Numbered from the stretch's first letter, positions 8,036 to 17,897 are shown. The stretch is 55,936 nt of DNA from Spirochaetota bacterium (GCA_029907515.1 JARYLT010000009.1:1-55936), one strand, 5' to 3'. Program-made: numbers and translations. Notes: generated by a model not told the origin, from the letters alone.

Positions 8036-9928
8036 CTATGCGTTAACTGTAATCTTTGATAGTGCATCCTTTATTTCATCCAGTATAGCCGGATCATCAA
8101 TAGTTGATGGGGTTGTATATGGCTTTTTATCAGCAATTTTTCGCATGGTGCCACGCAGAATTTTTCCGGAACGGGTTTTGGGTAAACGCTGAACTATCAG
8201 TGTTGTTTTATAACAGGCAACAGCACCAATCTGCTCACGAACCATCTGTGCCAGATCATTTTTAATCTGATCATGACTTTTAGTTGTACCTTCTTTCAAT
8301 ACAACAAATCCAACAGGTAATTGGCCTTTAAAGCTATCTTCCACTCCAATAACAGCACATTCAGCAACATCTGGATGTTTTGCAATAACTTCTTCCATGG
8401 CACCTGTTGAAAGTCTGTGGCCAGCAACATTGATTACGTCATCTATCCTACCCATTATAAACAGGTATCCGTCTTCATCATAGTATCCGCCATCGCCGGT
8501 GAAGTAATATCCATCATATATGTCCAGATATGACTCACGGAATTTATCGTCATTCTGCCATAATGTTGGAAGTGTCCCGGGAGGAAGTGGAAGTTTTATT
8601 ACGACAATACCTTCAGTTCCATTGGGCAACTGTTTGCCTTCATCGTTGATAATATGTACCTGATAGCCTGGAACTGGTTTGGTTGGGGATCCTGCTTTGA
8701 TTGGTAGCAATTCTATGCCAACACAATTTGCAGCAATAGGCCAACCGGTTTCAGTTTGCCACCAGTGATCAATGACTGGTTTTTGTAATAGATTTGATGC
8801 CCAGTAATATGTATCCGGGTCAAGGCGCTCACCTGCTAAAAATAAATATTTGAACTGAGATAAGTCATACTTTTTGAAAAATTCTCCACTGGAGTCTTCT
8901 TTTTTAATTGCTCTGAAAGCAGTGGGAGCAGTGAATAATGCTTTTACTTTATGTTGGGAAATAACACGCCAGAATGCTCCTGCATCAGGGGTTCCAACAG
9001 GTTTACCTTCGTACAGAATTGTTGTTGCACCATACAATAATGGCCCATATACAATGTATGAATGCCCAACAACCCAGCCAACATCAGAAGCTGCCCACCA
9101 AACATCACCCGGTTCAATACCGTAGATATTTTTCATGCTCCAGTATAATGCAACAGCATGCCCGCCATTATCCCGCACAACACCTTTAGGAATTCCAGTG
9201 GTGCCGGAAGTGTATAGTATATATAATGGATCGGTTGATTCAACCGGTACACATTCGGCAGGTTTCACTCCGCTTATAGCATCATTCCAATCTATATCTC
9301 TTCCCGGCATAAGAGGTGATGTGACCTGAGGGCGCTGGAAGATAATGCAATGTTCTGGTTTATGATTGGCTATTTCAATTGCTTTGTCAAGAAGAGGTTT
9401 GTATTCTATAACTTTTTTACCTTCAATACCACATGAAGCAGATACAATAAGCTTTGGTTTAGCGTCATCAATTCGTATTGCTAATTCATTTGGTGCAAAT
9501 CCACCAAACACCACCGAGTGAATTGCTCCTATTCGCGCACATGCGAGCATTGCAACAGGTGCTTCAGGTATCATGGGCATGTAGATAATAACCCGGTCAC
9601 CTTTTTTAATCCCATATTTCTGTAAAGCAGCAGCAAATATTGAAACCTTATCAAGCATCTCCTTGTATGTAAACTTTGCGATAGTATCCGTAACAGGACT
9701 ATCGTATATAAGTGCAACCTGATTACCCTTACCACCTTCAACATGGCGGTCAAGCGCATTATAACATGTGTTGAGCTGTCCACCCACAAACCATCGATAA
9801 AAAGGCTTACGGGAATCATCAAGTACTTTAGTAAATGGTTTATACCAGTGAATATTCTTTGCGGCCTCTGACCAAAACTTTTCCGGATTATTAATAGATT
9901 CATCATACACTTTTTGATACAAACTCAT
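8036..9928 (-). CDS. prpE: Propionyl-CoA synthetase (propionate-CoA ligase)
   Basis: This acyl-adenylate-forming enzyme activates propionate, and often acetate, to the CoA thioester. The 630-residue length matches PrpE. Visible motifs are YTSGTTGIPKGVVRDNGGH (the NGGH extension is typical of PrpE rather than Acs), DHWWQTETGWP, YYFTGDGGYYDEDGYLFIMGRIDDVINVAGHRLS, and the C-terminal catalytic lysine in RLPKTRSGKILRG. AAAGGGGG precedes the start. An inverted repeat overlaps a predicted promoter upstream, suggesting repressor control. The gene is monocistronic as far as can be seen. Confidence 0.93.
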   Translation of the reverse strand: MSLYQKVYDESINNPEKFWSEAAKNIHWYKPFTKVLDDSRKPFYRWFVGGQLNTCYNALDRHVEGGKGNQVALIYDSPVTDTIAKFTYKEMLDKVSIFAAALQKYGIKKGDRVIIYMPMIPEAPVAMLACARIGAIHSVVFGGFAPNELAIRIDDAKPKLIVSASCGIEGKKVIEYKPLLDKAIEIANHKPEHCIIFQRPQVTSPLMPGRDIDWNDAISGVKPAECVPVESTDPLYILYTSGTTGIPKGVVRDNGGHAVALYWSMKNIYGIEPGDVWWAASDVGWVVGHSYIVYGPLLYGATTILYEGKPVGTPDAGAFWRVISQHKVKALFTAPTAFRAIKKEDSSGEFFKKYDLSQFKYLFLAGERLDPDTYYWASNLLQKPVIDHWWQTETGWPIAANCVGIELLPIKAGSPTKPVPGYQVHIINDEGKQLPNGTEGIVVIKLPLPPGTLPTLWQNDDKFRESYLDIYDGYYFTGDGGYYDEDGYLFIMGRIDDVINVAGHRLSTGAMEEVIAKHPDVAECAVIGVEDSFKGQLPVGFVVLKEGTTKSHDQIKNDLAQMVREQIGAVACYKTTLIVQRLPKTRSGKILRGTMRKIADKKPYTTPSTIDDPAILDEIKDALSKITVNA

Positions 9929-10011
9929 AGGCTTCCAATCCCCCTTTCTATGGATTAAATATTATTTGTTTAGTTTGACCAGACCAATACTTTGGCTGGA
10001 GATGTAAAATA

Positions 10012-10052
10012 TTGGTTGCCAACCAAATTATTTGACTAAAGTTATTTGTCAA
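10012..10052 (-). promoter_or_regulatory. Predicted prpE promoter with palindromic operator
   Basis: On the minus strand TTGACA (10047-10052) and TAATTT (10025-10030) are separated by 16 bp. The 15-bp perfect inverted repeat TTGGTTG-C-CAACCAA (10012-10026) overlaps the -10 box and probable start of transcription, as a repressor site would. A second, imperfect repeat CCAG-A-CCAA...TTGGCTGG lies at 9980-10000. No regulator gene is adjacent. This is a pattern-based prediction. Confidence 0.5.
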
Positions 10053-10170
10053 TGATAAATATCTGTAGTATTACAAAATTTAGATTTTAAGTAATAGAGA
10101 GGTATCCCCTTGTTAACTTTGATAGGAAAAATAAATTTTACGTTGCACGATTTTATAACAAAGTAAGTGG

Positions 10171-10623
10171 TTACTGCATGGCGTATTTCACCAATTCAGG
10201 GTGTGGTCCCCAGTAAAATCGACAGCATTGTATGCCATTTTCTAAATAAAACATAAATGTGTAGCCACTAAATCGATAGTTATCGGTATTATCCTCACTA
10301 TCAAGTGCTGCAAGAAAATCAAAAAGATAGTTTTCAATACAGTAGGAAATAACCTTGGCAATGGACATCTTGTACACTTTGCGTGCATCCATCAAAAACT
10401 CATACTCATTCTCATATAGATAAAGATGCACACGCTTCCAGCTTTCATAGCGCTTTCGGTATGTAAGCCGCTTGCAGCTTTTCACCGGAATCTTTTTGTA
10501 TGACATCACATAGTTAATAAAATTAATAATAAATGTGTGAAGCGATAGTTTGTAGACATCAGCATAATCCTGTAGCAGTTTTAAATTTTCATGGGCAATG
10601 CAGGTGGTAGTTTCTATATTCAT
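10171..10623 (-). CDS. Conserved hypothetical protein, possible ribbon-helix-helix-like
   Basis: This 150-residue protein begins MNIETTTCIAHENLKLLQDYA. To my recollection that opening, together with the YRKRYESWKRVHLYLYENEYEFLMDARKVYKMSIA stretch and the C-terminal FYWGPHPE, belongs to a protein type found in several copies in spirochaete genomes. The spaced N-terminal and central helices could form a DNA-binding dimer, but no motif proves it. The start is well set by GGAGGGAAATC before the ATG. It stands alone, with decayed intergenic DNA on the far side. Function unknown. Confidence 0.7.
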   Translation of the reverse strand: MNIETTTCIAHENLKLLQDYADVYKLSLHTFIINFINYVMSYKKIPVKSCKRLTYRKRYESWKRVHLYLYENEYEFLMDARKVYKMSIAKVISYCIENYLFDFLAALDSEDNTDNYRFSGYTFMFYLENGIQCCRFYWGPHPELVKYAMQ

Positions 10624-11512
10624 GATTTCCCTCCAGAAGTATTTGTGGACCAGCTTTATTATGATATGCTAACTCAATTTTCAAGCACAATTTAAGCATA
10701 GAAAGGAAAATGTAGTGCAGCTTCACGTTTGAAGTGCACCATGTAGTTTTCCCTGTAAAACCTCATACAAAGATTTCCATCCTTACTTTTTCTTATGGAC
10801 TGCAAGTATTCTTTACTTTAATCATGATTTCTTCTTGTTTTTTACTATATCTTACAGGAAATCACGCTCTATTTTTTTTGCCCTAAAATTCTCTTTTTCC
10901 TGTGAAACTTTAGAGCCTTTCCTTGCACTTTCTTTTGTCCAGACGGCAACAAAAGAAAGTGCCAAAGAAAAATGCCTTTATCTTTCTATATGTATCTAAT
11001 CATTGCCTGCGTGCTGCGGACGCCCTCCTGGCAAAGCACGGTTGCTGAGTTTATCGAAGCATGCTTGGTGAGCCTGTCGAACCACGCACGCAATATATTA
11101 CGCCGTACCTCCTGTACGGCTATCATTGCCCTTACTTTTGCTTTTATCCACCTTTGCTGTTTTCAAAAAACGTCTTGCTTTGGCTTTTCACTTATTTCTT
11201 TATATAGTTACACTTCTTATGCTGGTGGTACATTCTTTTTCCTGTGAAACTTTCGATGACAATTCTTTCTCCTCATTGTATATGAGTATAATACCTCATA
11301 CATACCTCCGTTTTAGTTTTTGTTGTTGAAACATGCATTCTAAGGGATGTGTTTTATATGAGGCTCCATGTTTTCTATTTTGTGTTGCACTTTATTCTTG
11401 AATCTGCAAATGCAATACAATATTTGCGAATATACTCAAAAATAAAGTTTGTTGTTTCAGACACATGTAATTGCTAAAGACAAAATATTTCATTAATCGA
11501 TAATACCAGGCA
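10624..11512. repeat. Gene-free stretch with direct and inverted repeats
   Basis: No credible gene is seen in these roughly 890 bp. A 20-bp exact direct repeat TCTTTTTCCTGTGAAACTTT lies at 10892-10911 and 11234-11253. Between the copies lies a 14-bp perfect inverted repeat, GCACTTTCTTTTGT/ACAAAAGAAAGTGC (10925-10938 and 10949-10962). A second hairpin, GCCGTAC-CTCCT-GTACGGC, is at 11102-11120, and a TTCGA/TGAG-rich imperfect repeat is near 11040-11095. GGCAACAAAAGAAA recurs at 12447-12460, so this is a dispersed repeat type rather than a single hairpin. Confidence 0.7.
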
Positions 11513-11898
11513 ATGATTAGTACACCAGTAACTATCGCCACACACAATCGCAGTGGAGCAGGTTACAACGAGGTGATAGCGGTAGTGCGATTTGCCGATG
11601 GACCTGGCAGGGAAATGCAGGTAAAGACGCAGGCGCAGGTGAACGGTAGTTATGGCTTTACGGTAAGCGGAGCAAAGGTGTACGATACTCAGGGGAGAGT
11701 CATTGCGCAGGGGAAACCATATTTTGAGGCAGGGGAAGCACTGCCTATACACCAGTGTCAATGACACATCCAACCACATATCAATACGATTGCATGGGGC
11801 AAACGGTGAAGACAATATACACTCATGGTGGCACTGTTTTACCAGGTTACGGCGTTCGTGATGGGAAATTAATTGAGTGCACCATAATGATTTATTAG
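11513..11898 (+). pseudogene. Fragment of an Rhs/TcdB-like toxin gene
   Basis: The first frame reads VVRFADGPGREMQVKTQA, then GFTVSGAKVYDTQGRVIAQGKPYFE, and stops at 11764. Near 11741-11750 the reading moves to another frame that continues as YTPVSMTHPTTYQYDCMGQTVK up to a stop at 11896-11898. This alternation (a 'DGLGR'-type turn, a 'VYDTQGRVI'-type turn, then 'TYQYD..GQT') is what I know from the YD/RHS-like middle region of SpvB/TcdB-type toxins, which are over 1,000 residues long. Only about 125 codons remain, with a frameshift and no upstream part. It is therefore a relic. The family assignment rests on motif memory. Confidence 0.6.
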
Positions 11899-11924
11899 CA
11901 TAACTAGAAAATGATTAGATCATG

Positions 11925-12398
11925 CTACATGCTTAGTTTCTCTTTCAAATCCAGAAGCGTAAGTACATGCTTGCGTTCTGCATTGATAAGCCGTTCCAGT
12001 ATGTTTTTTGCTTTGACATCATTGCGGTATATTTCTTTCAATTCAGAATACCATACAATAGAATCGCGTTCGGCGTCCATGGCTATTTTTATTATATCAA
12101 GTGGCTGGTTAAGTGTAGGTGCTATTGTATCAATATCATCTTTATTTGCAAATACTCGTGTAGTTCCAATTGCTTTAAGATACGAATAATATTCTTCGGT
12201 AAACAAACCTTCAGTTTCTTTTAATTCCTTCAGCATACCTGAAAATATATTTTTATGGCGTAATTCTTCGTCTGCAAGGAACTGAAATATTTGCTTAAAT
12301 GACTCGTCTTTAAATTTGTTTTTAAATGTAGAATAAAAGTAATATCCTGTTTCTTCAATGCCTATGGCTATATCTATCAGTTCTTGTGTTGAATACAT
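11925..12398 (-). CDS. Ferritin-like (rubrerythrin-type) di-iron protein
   Basis: This 157-residue four-helix protein has the expected carboxylate and histidine ligands: GIEETGYYFY near residue 14, DEELRHKNIF near 43, DAERDSIVWY near 110 and INAERKHV near 140. There are no cysteines, so the rubredoxin domain of true rubrerythrins is missing. Proteins of this kind handle peroxide or iron in anaerobes; the exact reaction cannot be told. GGAGGAAAATC precedes the ATG. It lies downstream of, but separate from, the pepA-rnr group. Confidence 0.85.
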   Translation of the reverse strand: MYSTQELIDIAIGIEETGYYFYSTFKNKFKDESFKQIFQFLADEELRHKNIFSGMLKELKETEGLFTEEYYSYLKAIGTTRVFANKDDIDTIAPTLNQPLDIIKIAMDAERDSIVWYSELKEIYRNDVKAKNILERLINAERKHVLTLLDLKEKLSM

Positions 12399-12482
12399 GA
12401 TTTTCCTCCATTGATATTGAAATGTATTTTCTTTTATTACGAACAGGCAACAAAAGAAAAAGCTACAGAAAAACCTGCCTGC

Positions 12483-13952
12483 TTACCTTACACCAAAATT
12501 TTTAACAAATTCATATAATAGCCTTACTCCAAATCCAGTTGCATTCTTTGGATTGTATCCACGATTCTTAGAATACCATGATGTACCGGCTATATCAATA
12601 TGTGCCCATGGAGTGTTTTCAATAAAATTTTTTAAAAATGTTGCGCCAATAATTGTTCCAGCATTTCGTACAGCAGGGACGTTAACTATATCAGCAATAT
12701 CTGATTTGATCTCTTCATTGTATTCTTTATATAATGGCATACGCCATATTTTTTCACCGGTAGTTTCTGAAGCATTAAACAGCGCAGTGGATAATGATTC
12801 ATCACTGGTTAAATATGCAGCTACTATCTCCCCAAAACTTACGATACATGCTCCGGTTAATGTGGCAATGTCAATGATGGCTTTTGGTTTTAATTTTTTC
12901 TCAGTGAAAGATAACGCATCAGCTAGTATCAGACGCCCTTCAGCATCAGTGTTGCCTATTTCAACAGTTTTGCCATTATATGCAGTAAAGACATCCCCGG
13001 GTTTATATGCGGTGTGTGAAATCATATTTTCAGCAAGTGGTATAACCGTATATACATTGATTGGCAACTTCATCTGTGCAATGGCGTTTATGGTATATAG
13101 ACAGGCTGCTGCACCAGCCATATCAGTGCGCATGGTTTCAATGTGTCCTGATGGTTTTAAATTAATACCGCCAGTGTCAAAGGTAATGCCTTTGCCAACC
13201 AGTGCAATTGAGTCTTTTTTTGAAGGTGCACCCTTGTAGTGCATCACAATAAGATGTGGCGGATACATACTGCCCTGGCTTACCGCCAAAAGCAGGCCCA
13301 TCTTCATTTTTTCAATATCTTTTTTGTTATATACTGTGCATTTTATTTTTGATTGTGCAGCAATTTTTTTTGCAAGTTTTGCAATCGTTAACGGATTGGC
13401 ATTCTCGGTTATTTCATTTACCAAATCACGACATAGCAATGTGTTACTGCATACAATGCTTACTTCTTTTAATAGTGGCGATAGTTGTCCGGGATTGTCA
13501 CTCAAAAGGATAGCTTTTTCCAATAATGGGCTGGTTTCTTCTTTTTGTGTTTTGTAGCGATTGAATGCATAGTTTGCAAGATATACCCCTTCAGCAATAT
13601 ACCGTGCTGTGTCGTTAGTAACATTAATTTCCGGAACAACAATATGTACTTCCGATACTGATTTATCTGAACATGCACCAACGATAACACTTGCAGCATT
13701 GCGCAACGATTCAGGTGTGATGTCTTTGTGGCTGCCAAGCCCAACAAGAAGGATTGACGGTTTGTCTTTGAGTGCTGCAAAAAAATAGGTATTGGGTTTA
13801 GCTTTAAATGTTTTAGTATTGATAATTGCAAAAACATCAGATAATGGCTGCGGGATGAACGAATTGCTGTCAATCTGTTCCTGAGTGCATAGTATTGCAA
13901 CAGTATCCGATGAAGATATTGTTTCAAATTTTTTTGCTTGTAATGTTAGCAT
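12483..13952 (-). CDS. pepA: Leucyl aminopeptidase (M17)
   Basis: This cytoplasmic dimetal aminopeptidase releases N-terminal residues from peptides. The M17 signature NTDAEGRLILADAL is visible, as are the metal-ligand segments VGKGITFDTGGINLKP and MRTDMAGAAA. I chose ATG 13952, giving 489 residues, because AAAGG lies the right distance upstream. A GTG at 13967 overlapping the rnr stop codon would add five residues. It directly follows rnr on the same strand, so the two are probably co-transcribed. Some family members also bind DNA; nothing here tests that. Confidence 0.95.
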   Translation of the reverse strand: MLTLQAKKFETISSSDTVAILCTQEQIDSNSFIPQPLSDVFAIINTKTFKAKPNTYFFAALKDKPSILLVGLGSHKDITPESLRNAASVIVGACSDKSVSEVHIVVPEINVTNDTARYIAEGVYLANYAFNRYKTQKEETSPLLEKAILLSDNPGQLSPLLKEVSIVCSNTLLCRDLVNEITENANPLTIAKLAKKIAAQSKIKCTVYNKKDIEKMKMGLLLAVSQGSMYPPHLIVMHYKGAPSKKDSIALVGKGITFDTGGINLKPSGHIETMRTDMAGAAACLYTINAIAQMKLPINVYTVIPLAENMISHTAYKPGDVFTAYNGKTVEIGNTDAEGRLILADALSFTEKKLKPKAIIDIATLTGACIVSFGEIVAAYLTSDESLSTALFNASETTGEKIWRMPLYKEYNEEIKSDIADIVNVPAVRNAGTIIGATFLKNFIENTPWAHIDIAGTSWYSKNRGYNPKNATGFGVRLLYEFVKNFGVR

Positions 13953-13963
13953 GACTTTACCTT

Positions 13964-16054
13964 TCACACTACTTCAAAATCTATACGCATAAAATCAGTA
14001 TCAACATTTATAAGACGTACTTTCACAAGGTCACCAAGGCGAAAGCGCCTTCCCAGTCGCCTGCCTATTACTGTATAATCATCTTCATTAACCAGATAAT
14101 AATCATCGGTCAGGAATTTCAAAGGAACCATACCTTCTATAGGTTTGTCAAGCAAACTAACATAAAACCCAAATCGTGTAACACCGCTTATGATACCTTC
14201 AAATTCTTCACCAACCCGTTCTTCAAGCAATCTGCATGCTTTGAGTTTCAAAAGGTCGCGTTCAGCAGATTGGGCCACACGTTCTAATTTTGATGATTGC
14301 TCTCCAATTACTGCTAATTCATCAGGGGAATAGGGCGGTTGTACTCTATCAATTAACGATTTTATGCATCTGTGCACAATCAGGTCAGGATAGCGTCGTA
14401 TGGGGGAAGTAAAGTGTGTATAATCCTTAAAGCCCAATCCAAAGTGCCCTAACGGAGTAGGTCCGTAATATGCCTGCATCAGCGATTTGAGCACAATAAA
14501 ATTAACTACCTGCTGATACTCTTTTTGAGCAACTGAATCAATAACTCTTTGCAGAGCAAGCCCTACATTTTCTTCTTCTTTAAGAATTATGCCCAGTGTC
14601 TTAAGGAAATTTTGCAGTGCAATAAATTTTTCCTGGGCAATTGGTTCATGAATGCGGTACAGGGTTGGCACATTGTTTTGGCGCAAAACACGTGATACAA
14701 CTTCGTTGGCGCTTAGCATAAACTCTTCAATAATCATGTGGCTGTCAAGCCGTGTGGCAAACGCAATATCAGCAATGGAAGCGTTGTTATCAAATATCAT
14801 CTCGGCATCAGCCAGGTTCAGGTCCACTCTTCCGTTGGATAATCGCTTTGCTTTAAGTTTTTGTGCCAGGTCTTTTGCATGTCCCAGCATCGTTTTAATT
14901 GCGCTTCGTTTTTTGGAATTTAATATCTCCTGAGCCACGTTGTACGTTAAGCGCTGGTCAACGTTTATGATTCCACGGTGAATTTCATGTGTTCGATAGT
15001 TACCGTATTCATCAAATTGCAGCATAACCGAAAGTGTTAACCTGTCAACACCGGCTTTGAGTGAGCACAGGTCGTTGGATAACTTCTCAGGTAGCATTGG
15101 TATTACGGTATTGCCTAAGTAATAGCTTGTTCCACGGTTGTATGCTTCTTTATCAATAGCATCATCTTTATATACATAAGCAGAAACATCAGCTATGTGA
15201 ACGTATAACGTATAAACACCATTTTTATATTCTATTGAAATAGCATCATCAAAATCTTTTGCTGTTTCACCATCAATGGTTACTGTTAAAAGCTTTCGGT
15301 AATCTTTACGGTGTGCAAGTTCATGTGGATGCACATATTGTTCAATGTTTTCAATGTGTTCATATTCAGGATGTGCACCGGGCAAACTGTATTTCCCCAC
15401 AATACGCTGTACATCATATTGTTCTTCATTTTCAATTACTGCATTGATGGTGCATTCCTGATAATTTTGTATAAATGAATTTTTTACAGTAACTATCGCC
15501 AAAACCCCTGGTTTTATATTTTCTTTTGTAATGACCTGAATATTACCCGGAACATCAAGAAGCTGCAACATGCGGAATTTACCGTTTGGTTTTAAACAAC
15601 GTGCAAAGAACATCTGTTTATTGGCTGTTACAATTGATGTAACCCTGCCAAATAGTATCCCGCGGCGTATATCAGTTAACTGTGCCTGAACAATATCCTT
15701 GTTGCGTGCATGCATTACATCTTCACGGTAAATGTGAACTTCAATGTCATCATGTAAATACACAATACCATCACCTTTTTTGCTGTGGATGAATGTACCC
15801 GTGAAATTGAATGGCTGAATTACCTTGAACTTGCCCTTTTTTTTGGTCAAAAAACCATACTGGTACAAAGTGATTACTGCATTTTGAACACGATTTGCTG
15901 TTTGCTGAGCCTGACGCTGTGATACCCTGGTGCTTTTCTTTGATTTTTTACTTTTTGATGGAGAAAGCAATACTGCAGCCACAATATCGTTTGGAGTAAA
16001 AAAACCTTTTTGTTTTTCAATTGCCTGTACAATGCGCGATGATGTTTTAGACAT
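13964..16054 (-). CDS. rnr: Ribonuclease R
   Basis: This 3'-to-5' processive exoribonuclease acts in RNA turnover and quality control. The order of domains is an N-terminal winged-helix-like part, cold-shock domains with FIHSKKGDGIVYLHDD near residue 90, the catalytic RNB domain with DGETAKDFDDAISIE near residue 258, and a C-terminal S1 domain (EEFEGIISGVTRFGFYVSL). The RNB motif GLGFKDYTHFTSPIRRYPDL is also clear. Its 696 residues are normal for RNase R. The ribosome binding site is weak. Its stop overlaps a possible upstream start of pepA. A copy of the 13-mer GCGATAGTTACTG lies inside the gene on its coding strand. Confidence 0.95.
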   Translation of the reverse strand: MSKTSSRIVQAIEKQKGFFTPNDIVAAVLLSPSKSKKSKKSTRVSQRQAQQTANRVQNAVITLYQYGFLTKKKGKFKVIQPFNFTGTFIHSKKGDGIVYLHDDIEVHIYREDVMHARNKDIVQAQLTDIRRGILFGRVTSIVTANKQMFFARCLKPNGKFRMLQLLDVPGNIQVITKENIKPGVLAIVTVKNSFIQNYQECTINAVIENEEQYDVQRIVGKYSLPGAHPEYEHIENIEQYVHPHELAHRKDYRKLLTVTIDGETAKDFDDAISIEYKNGVYTLYVHIADVSAYVYKDDAIDKEAYNRGTSYYLGNTVIPMLPEKLSNDLCSLKAGVDRLTLSVMLQFDEYGNYRTHEIHRGIINVDQRLTYNVAQEILNSKKRSAIKTMLGHAKDLAQKLKAKRLSNGRVDLNLADAEMIFDNNASIADIAFATRLDSHMIIEEFMLSANEVVSRVLRQNNVPTLYRIHEPIAQEKFIALQNFLKTLGIILKEEENVGLALQRVIDSVAQKEYQQVVNFIVLKSLMQAYYGPTPLGHFGLGFKDYTHFTSPIRRYPDLIVHRCIKSLIDRVQPPYSPDELAVIGEQSSKLERVAQSAERDLLKLKACRLLEERVGEEFEGIISGVTRFGFYVSLLDKPIEGMVPLKFLTDDYYLVNEDDYTVIGRRLGRRFRLGDLVKVRLINVDTDFMRIDFEVV

Positions 16055-16072
16055 AGTATATTTTAGCTTTTT

Positions 16073-16387
16073 CTATCGATGGTATTTGGATTCATAGTGT
16101 TCTTTAACTTTTTGTATTTCGTTCTGTTTTTCCTGTATTTTTGTTTTATAGTCATTTATTGTGGCGACAGCTTTTATGATATTATCATCCGTATTTGAAA
16201 TAGGCCTGTCACTTACAACCTGGTCATACACATACTTTCCAGTATTCAAGTATATCTCTTTTATGGAATGTTCCAACTTTTTTATTTCCATGGTGATGCG
16301 TGCAATTTGAGCTAGCTCTTCAGTTTTATCCAGAAACCGTTCGCAAAAATTTACCAGTGATTCACCTGCATCTTTAAGAATTCCCAT
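16073..16387 (-). CDS. Small coiled-coil hypothetical protein
   Basis: I place the start at ATG 16387 because GAGG lies 7 bp upstream; an in-frame TTG at 16399 would add four residues. The 104-residue protein is almost wholly helical and charged, with two likely coiled-coil segments (residues about 18-45 and 70-100). It carries no membrane segment or recognisable catalytic motif. It begins MGILKDAGESLVNFCERFLDK. It is upstream of rnr by 18 bp on the same strand and may share its transcript. Function unknown. Confidence 0.7.
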   Translation of the reverse strand: MGILKDAGESLVNFCERFLDKTEELAQIARITMEIKKLEHSIKEIYLNTGKYVYDQVVSDRPISNTDDNIIKAVATINDYKTKIQEKQNEIQKVKEHYESKYHR

Positions 16388-16568
16388 AACATACCTCAAA
16401 TGATGATAATGTGAAAGTTGTTATACTATATGTATCAGATAGATACGTATTACTAAAAAAGGATTACCGTAATGAAAATTCCTTACAAATGTTATGCTTA
16501 TACGGTGGTATTCGTAATAATAAACTGAAGTTTAATATAAACAATATAGTTATTAAAGTCAATACCTT

Positions 16569-17897
16569 TTAAAAGACAAGTGATTCACCAATATACAGGC
16601 TTATACGGTGGGTATATTGGTGTATTACAGGATCAGAGCCCGAAGTAACGGTATAAAATCTGAAACCACGAATATCACCAATCCCTAACTGATATACTAT
16701 TCCAACTGTTGTCCACATATTTTTGGCTTTCAGGGTGTCACTTTGCAACGGATTAAGATCATTGCCAAAGGAAAGGCTCAACGTTGCACCATAGTAATCA
16801 TTTTTTTCGTCATTTTCTGAAGATTGGGTTACTGTATCTTTCTGGCTAAAATCGGTAAAAAAGCCCGTTCGTACAACAAGATCTTCAAGTAAATATATCT
16901 CTAACCCAACTTTCCCATTTATAACTCTATTGGGATAATCTGTATTTGTATTGTGAACAACACCTTCAACCGTACATGACCACTTGCCTTCACTGATGTA
17001 TCCATACCCGAATGAAATATATGCTGGAATTATTCTAAAACGAAAGTCATCATTATTTATTGTGGTTTCAGAGCTATTTGTTGGGAAAATTGGCCCAACT
17101 TGATAACTTGTAGTTCTTTCTTCCCTTGATGCATGCAATCTGTATATGGGTGAATGATAGAAGACACCTATGCTGTGATGAGGGGTCAGAGCATATTGCA
17201 GGCCAGTACCGGTAAATGCAGTAACTGCTGTAAGTTCATTATCAATAATCATTGCAATTTCACTTTGATTTGTTCCACCGGCATCAAGGTATGCAGATAT
17301 ATTTGCCCCACCTTTACCTTGAAAGTAACCAACACCTGCCGATAAACCAAGGTTCAGATTTTTAGTGATATTAACTCCATATCCTGCTACCCCATAATAT
17401 GATTTTGTATTGATTCTATATGAAGCATTAAGGTCAACATTTAATACATTACCTGTTGCTTTGCCAGCAATAGTAGCCTGTATTGAATCCTGGATGGGAA
17501 CAAATAATCCATAAGCAATAACATCATTGCCCAGCCAGTTTACTCTGCGGGCATAGGCAACGGTGTTTGGCACAACTGAAATATCGGTTTCTTTTAAATC
17601 AAGGCTCTGATATTGTCCAGGTGATTCTTCTATTTGCCAGTATTGTCTGGAATTTCGGGTAAGATAACTATAGGTATTGGCTGATATGTTCAATCTATTG
17701 TCATTAATATTTGCAAGACCTGCAGGATTATACCACAGCGCAGTGCTATCATTAGCAATTGCACAATATGCTCCACCAAAACCAGCTGCTCTATCACCAA
17801 TGAGATATTGATAATTGTTATAATTTTCAAGGAAAGCATATGCACTGCTACCCGTAATATAAACAACTATAATAAATACCATAATTTTGTTAATCAT
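16569..17897 (-). CDS. FadL/OmpP1-like outer membrane beta-barrel protein
   Basis: The start is set at ATG 17897 because GGAGG lies 6 bp upstream; an earlier ATG overlaps that site. A signal peptide (MINKIMVFIIVVYITGSSAYA) is followed by the region GDRAAGFGGAYCAIANDSTALWYNPAGLA, the hallmark of FadL/OmpP1-type porins. Alternating beta strands then run to a C-terminal phenylalanine (GESLVF), as expected for Bam-inserted barrels. FadL members take up hydrophobic compounds; the substrate here is unknown. The 442 residues match the family. No operon partner is seen. Confidence 0.85.
   Translation of the reverse strand: MINKIMVFIIVVYITGSSAYAFLENYNNYQYLIGDRAAGFGGAYCAIANDSTALWYNPAGLANINDNRLNISANTYSYLTRNSRQYWQIEESPGQYQSLDLKETDISVVPNTVAYARRVNWLGNDVIAYGLFVPIQDSIQATIAGKATGNVLNVDLNASYRINTKSYYGVAGYGVNITKNLNLGLSAGVGYFQGKGGANISAYLDAGGTNQSEIAMIIDNELTAVTAFTGTGLQYALTPHHSIGVFYHSPIYRLHASREERTTSYQVGPIFPTNSSETTINNDDFRFRIIPAYISFGYGYISEGKWSCTVEGVVHNTNTDYPNRVINGKVGLEIYLLEDLVVRTGFFTDFSQKDTVTQSSENDEKNDYYGATLSLSFGNDLNPLQSDTLKAKNMWTTVGIVYQLGIGDIRGFRFYTVTSGSDPVIHQYTHRISLYIGESLVF

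Noticed and set aside
10972-11329. Two overlapping hydrophobic open frames
   Set aside because: They lie over hairpins and dispersed repeats, have no RBS and show composition typical of translated non-coding DNA.
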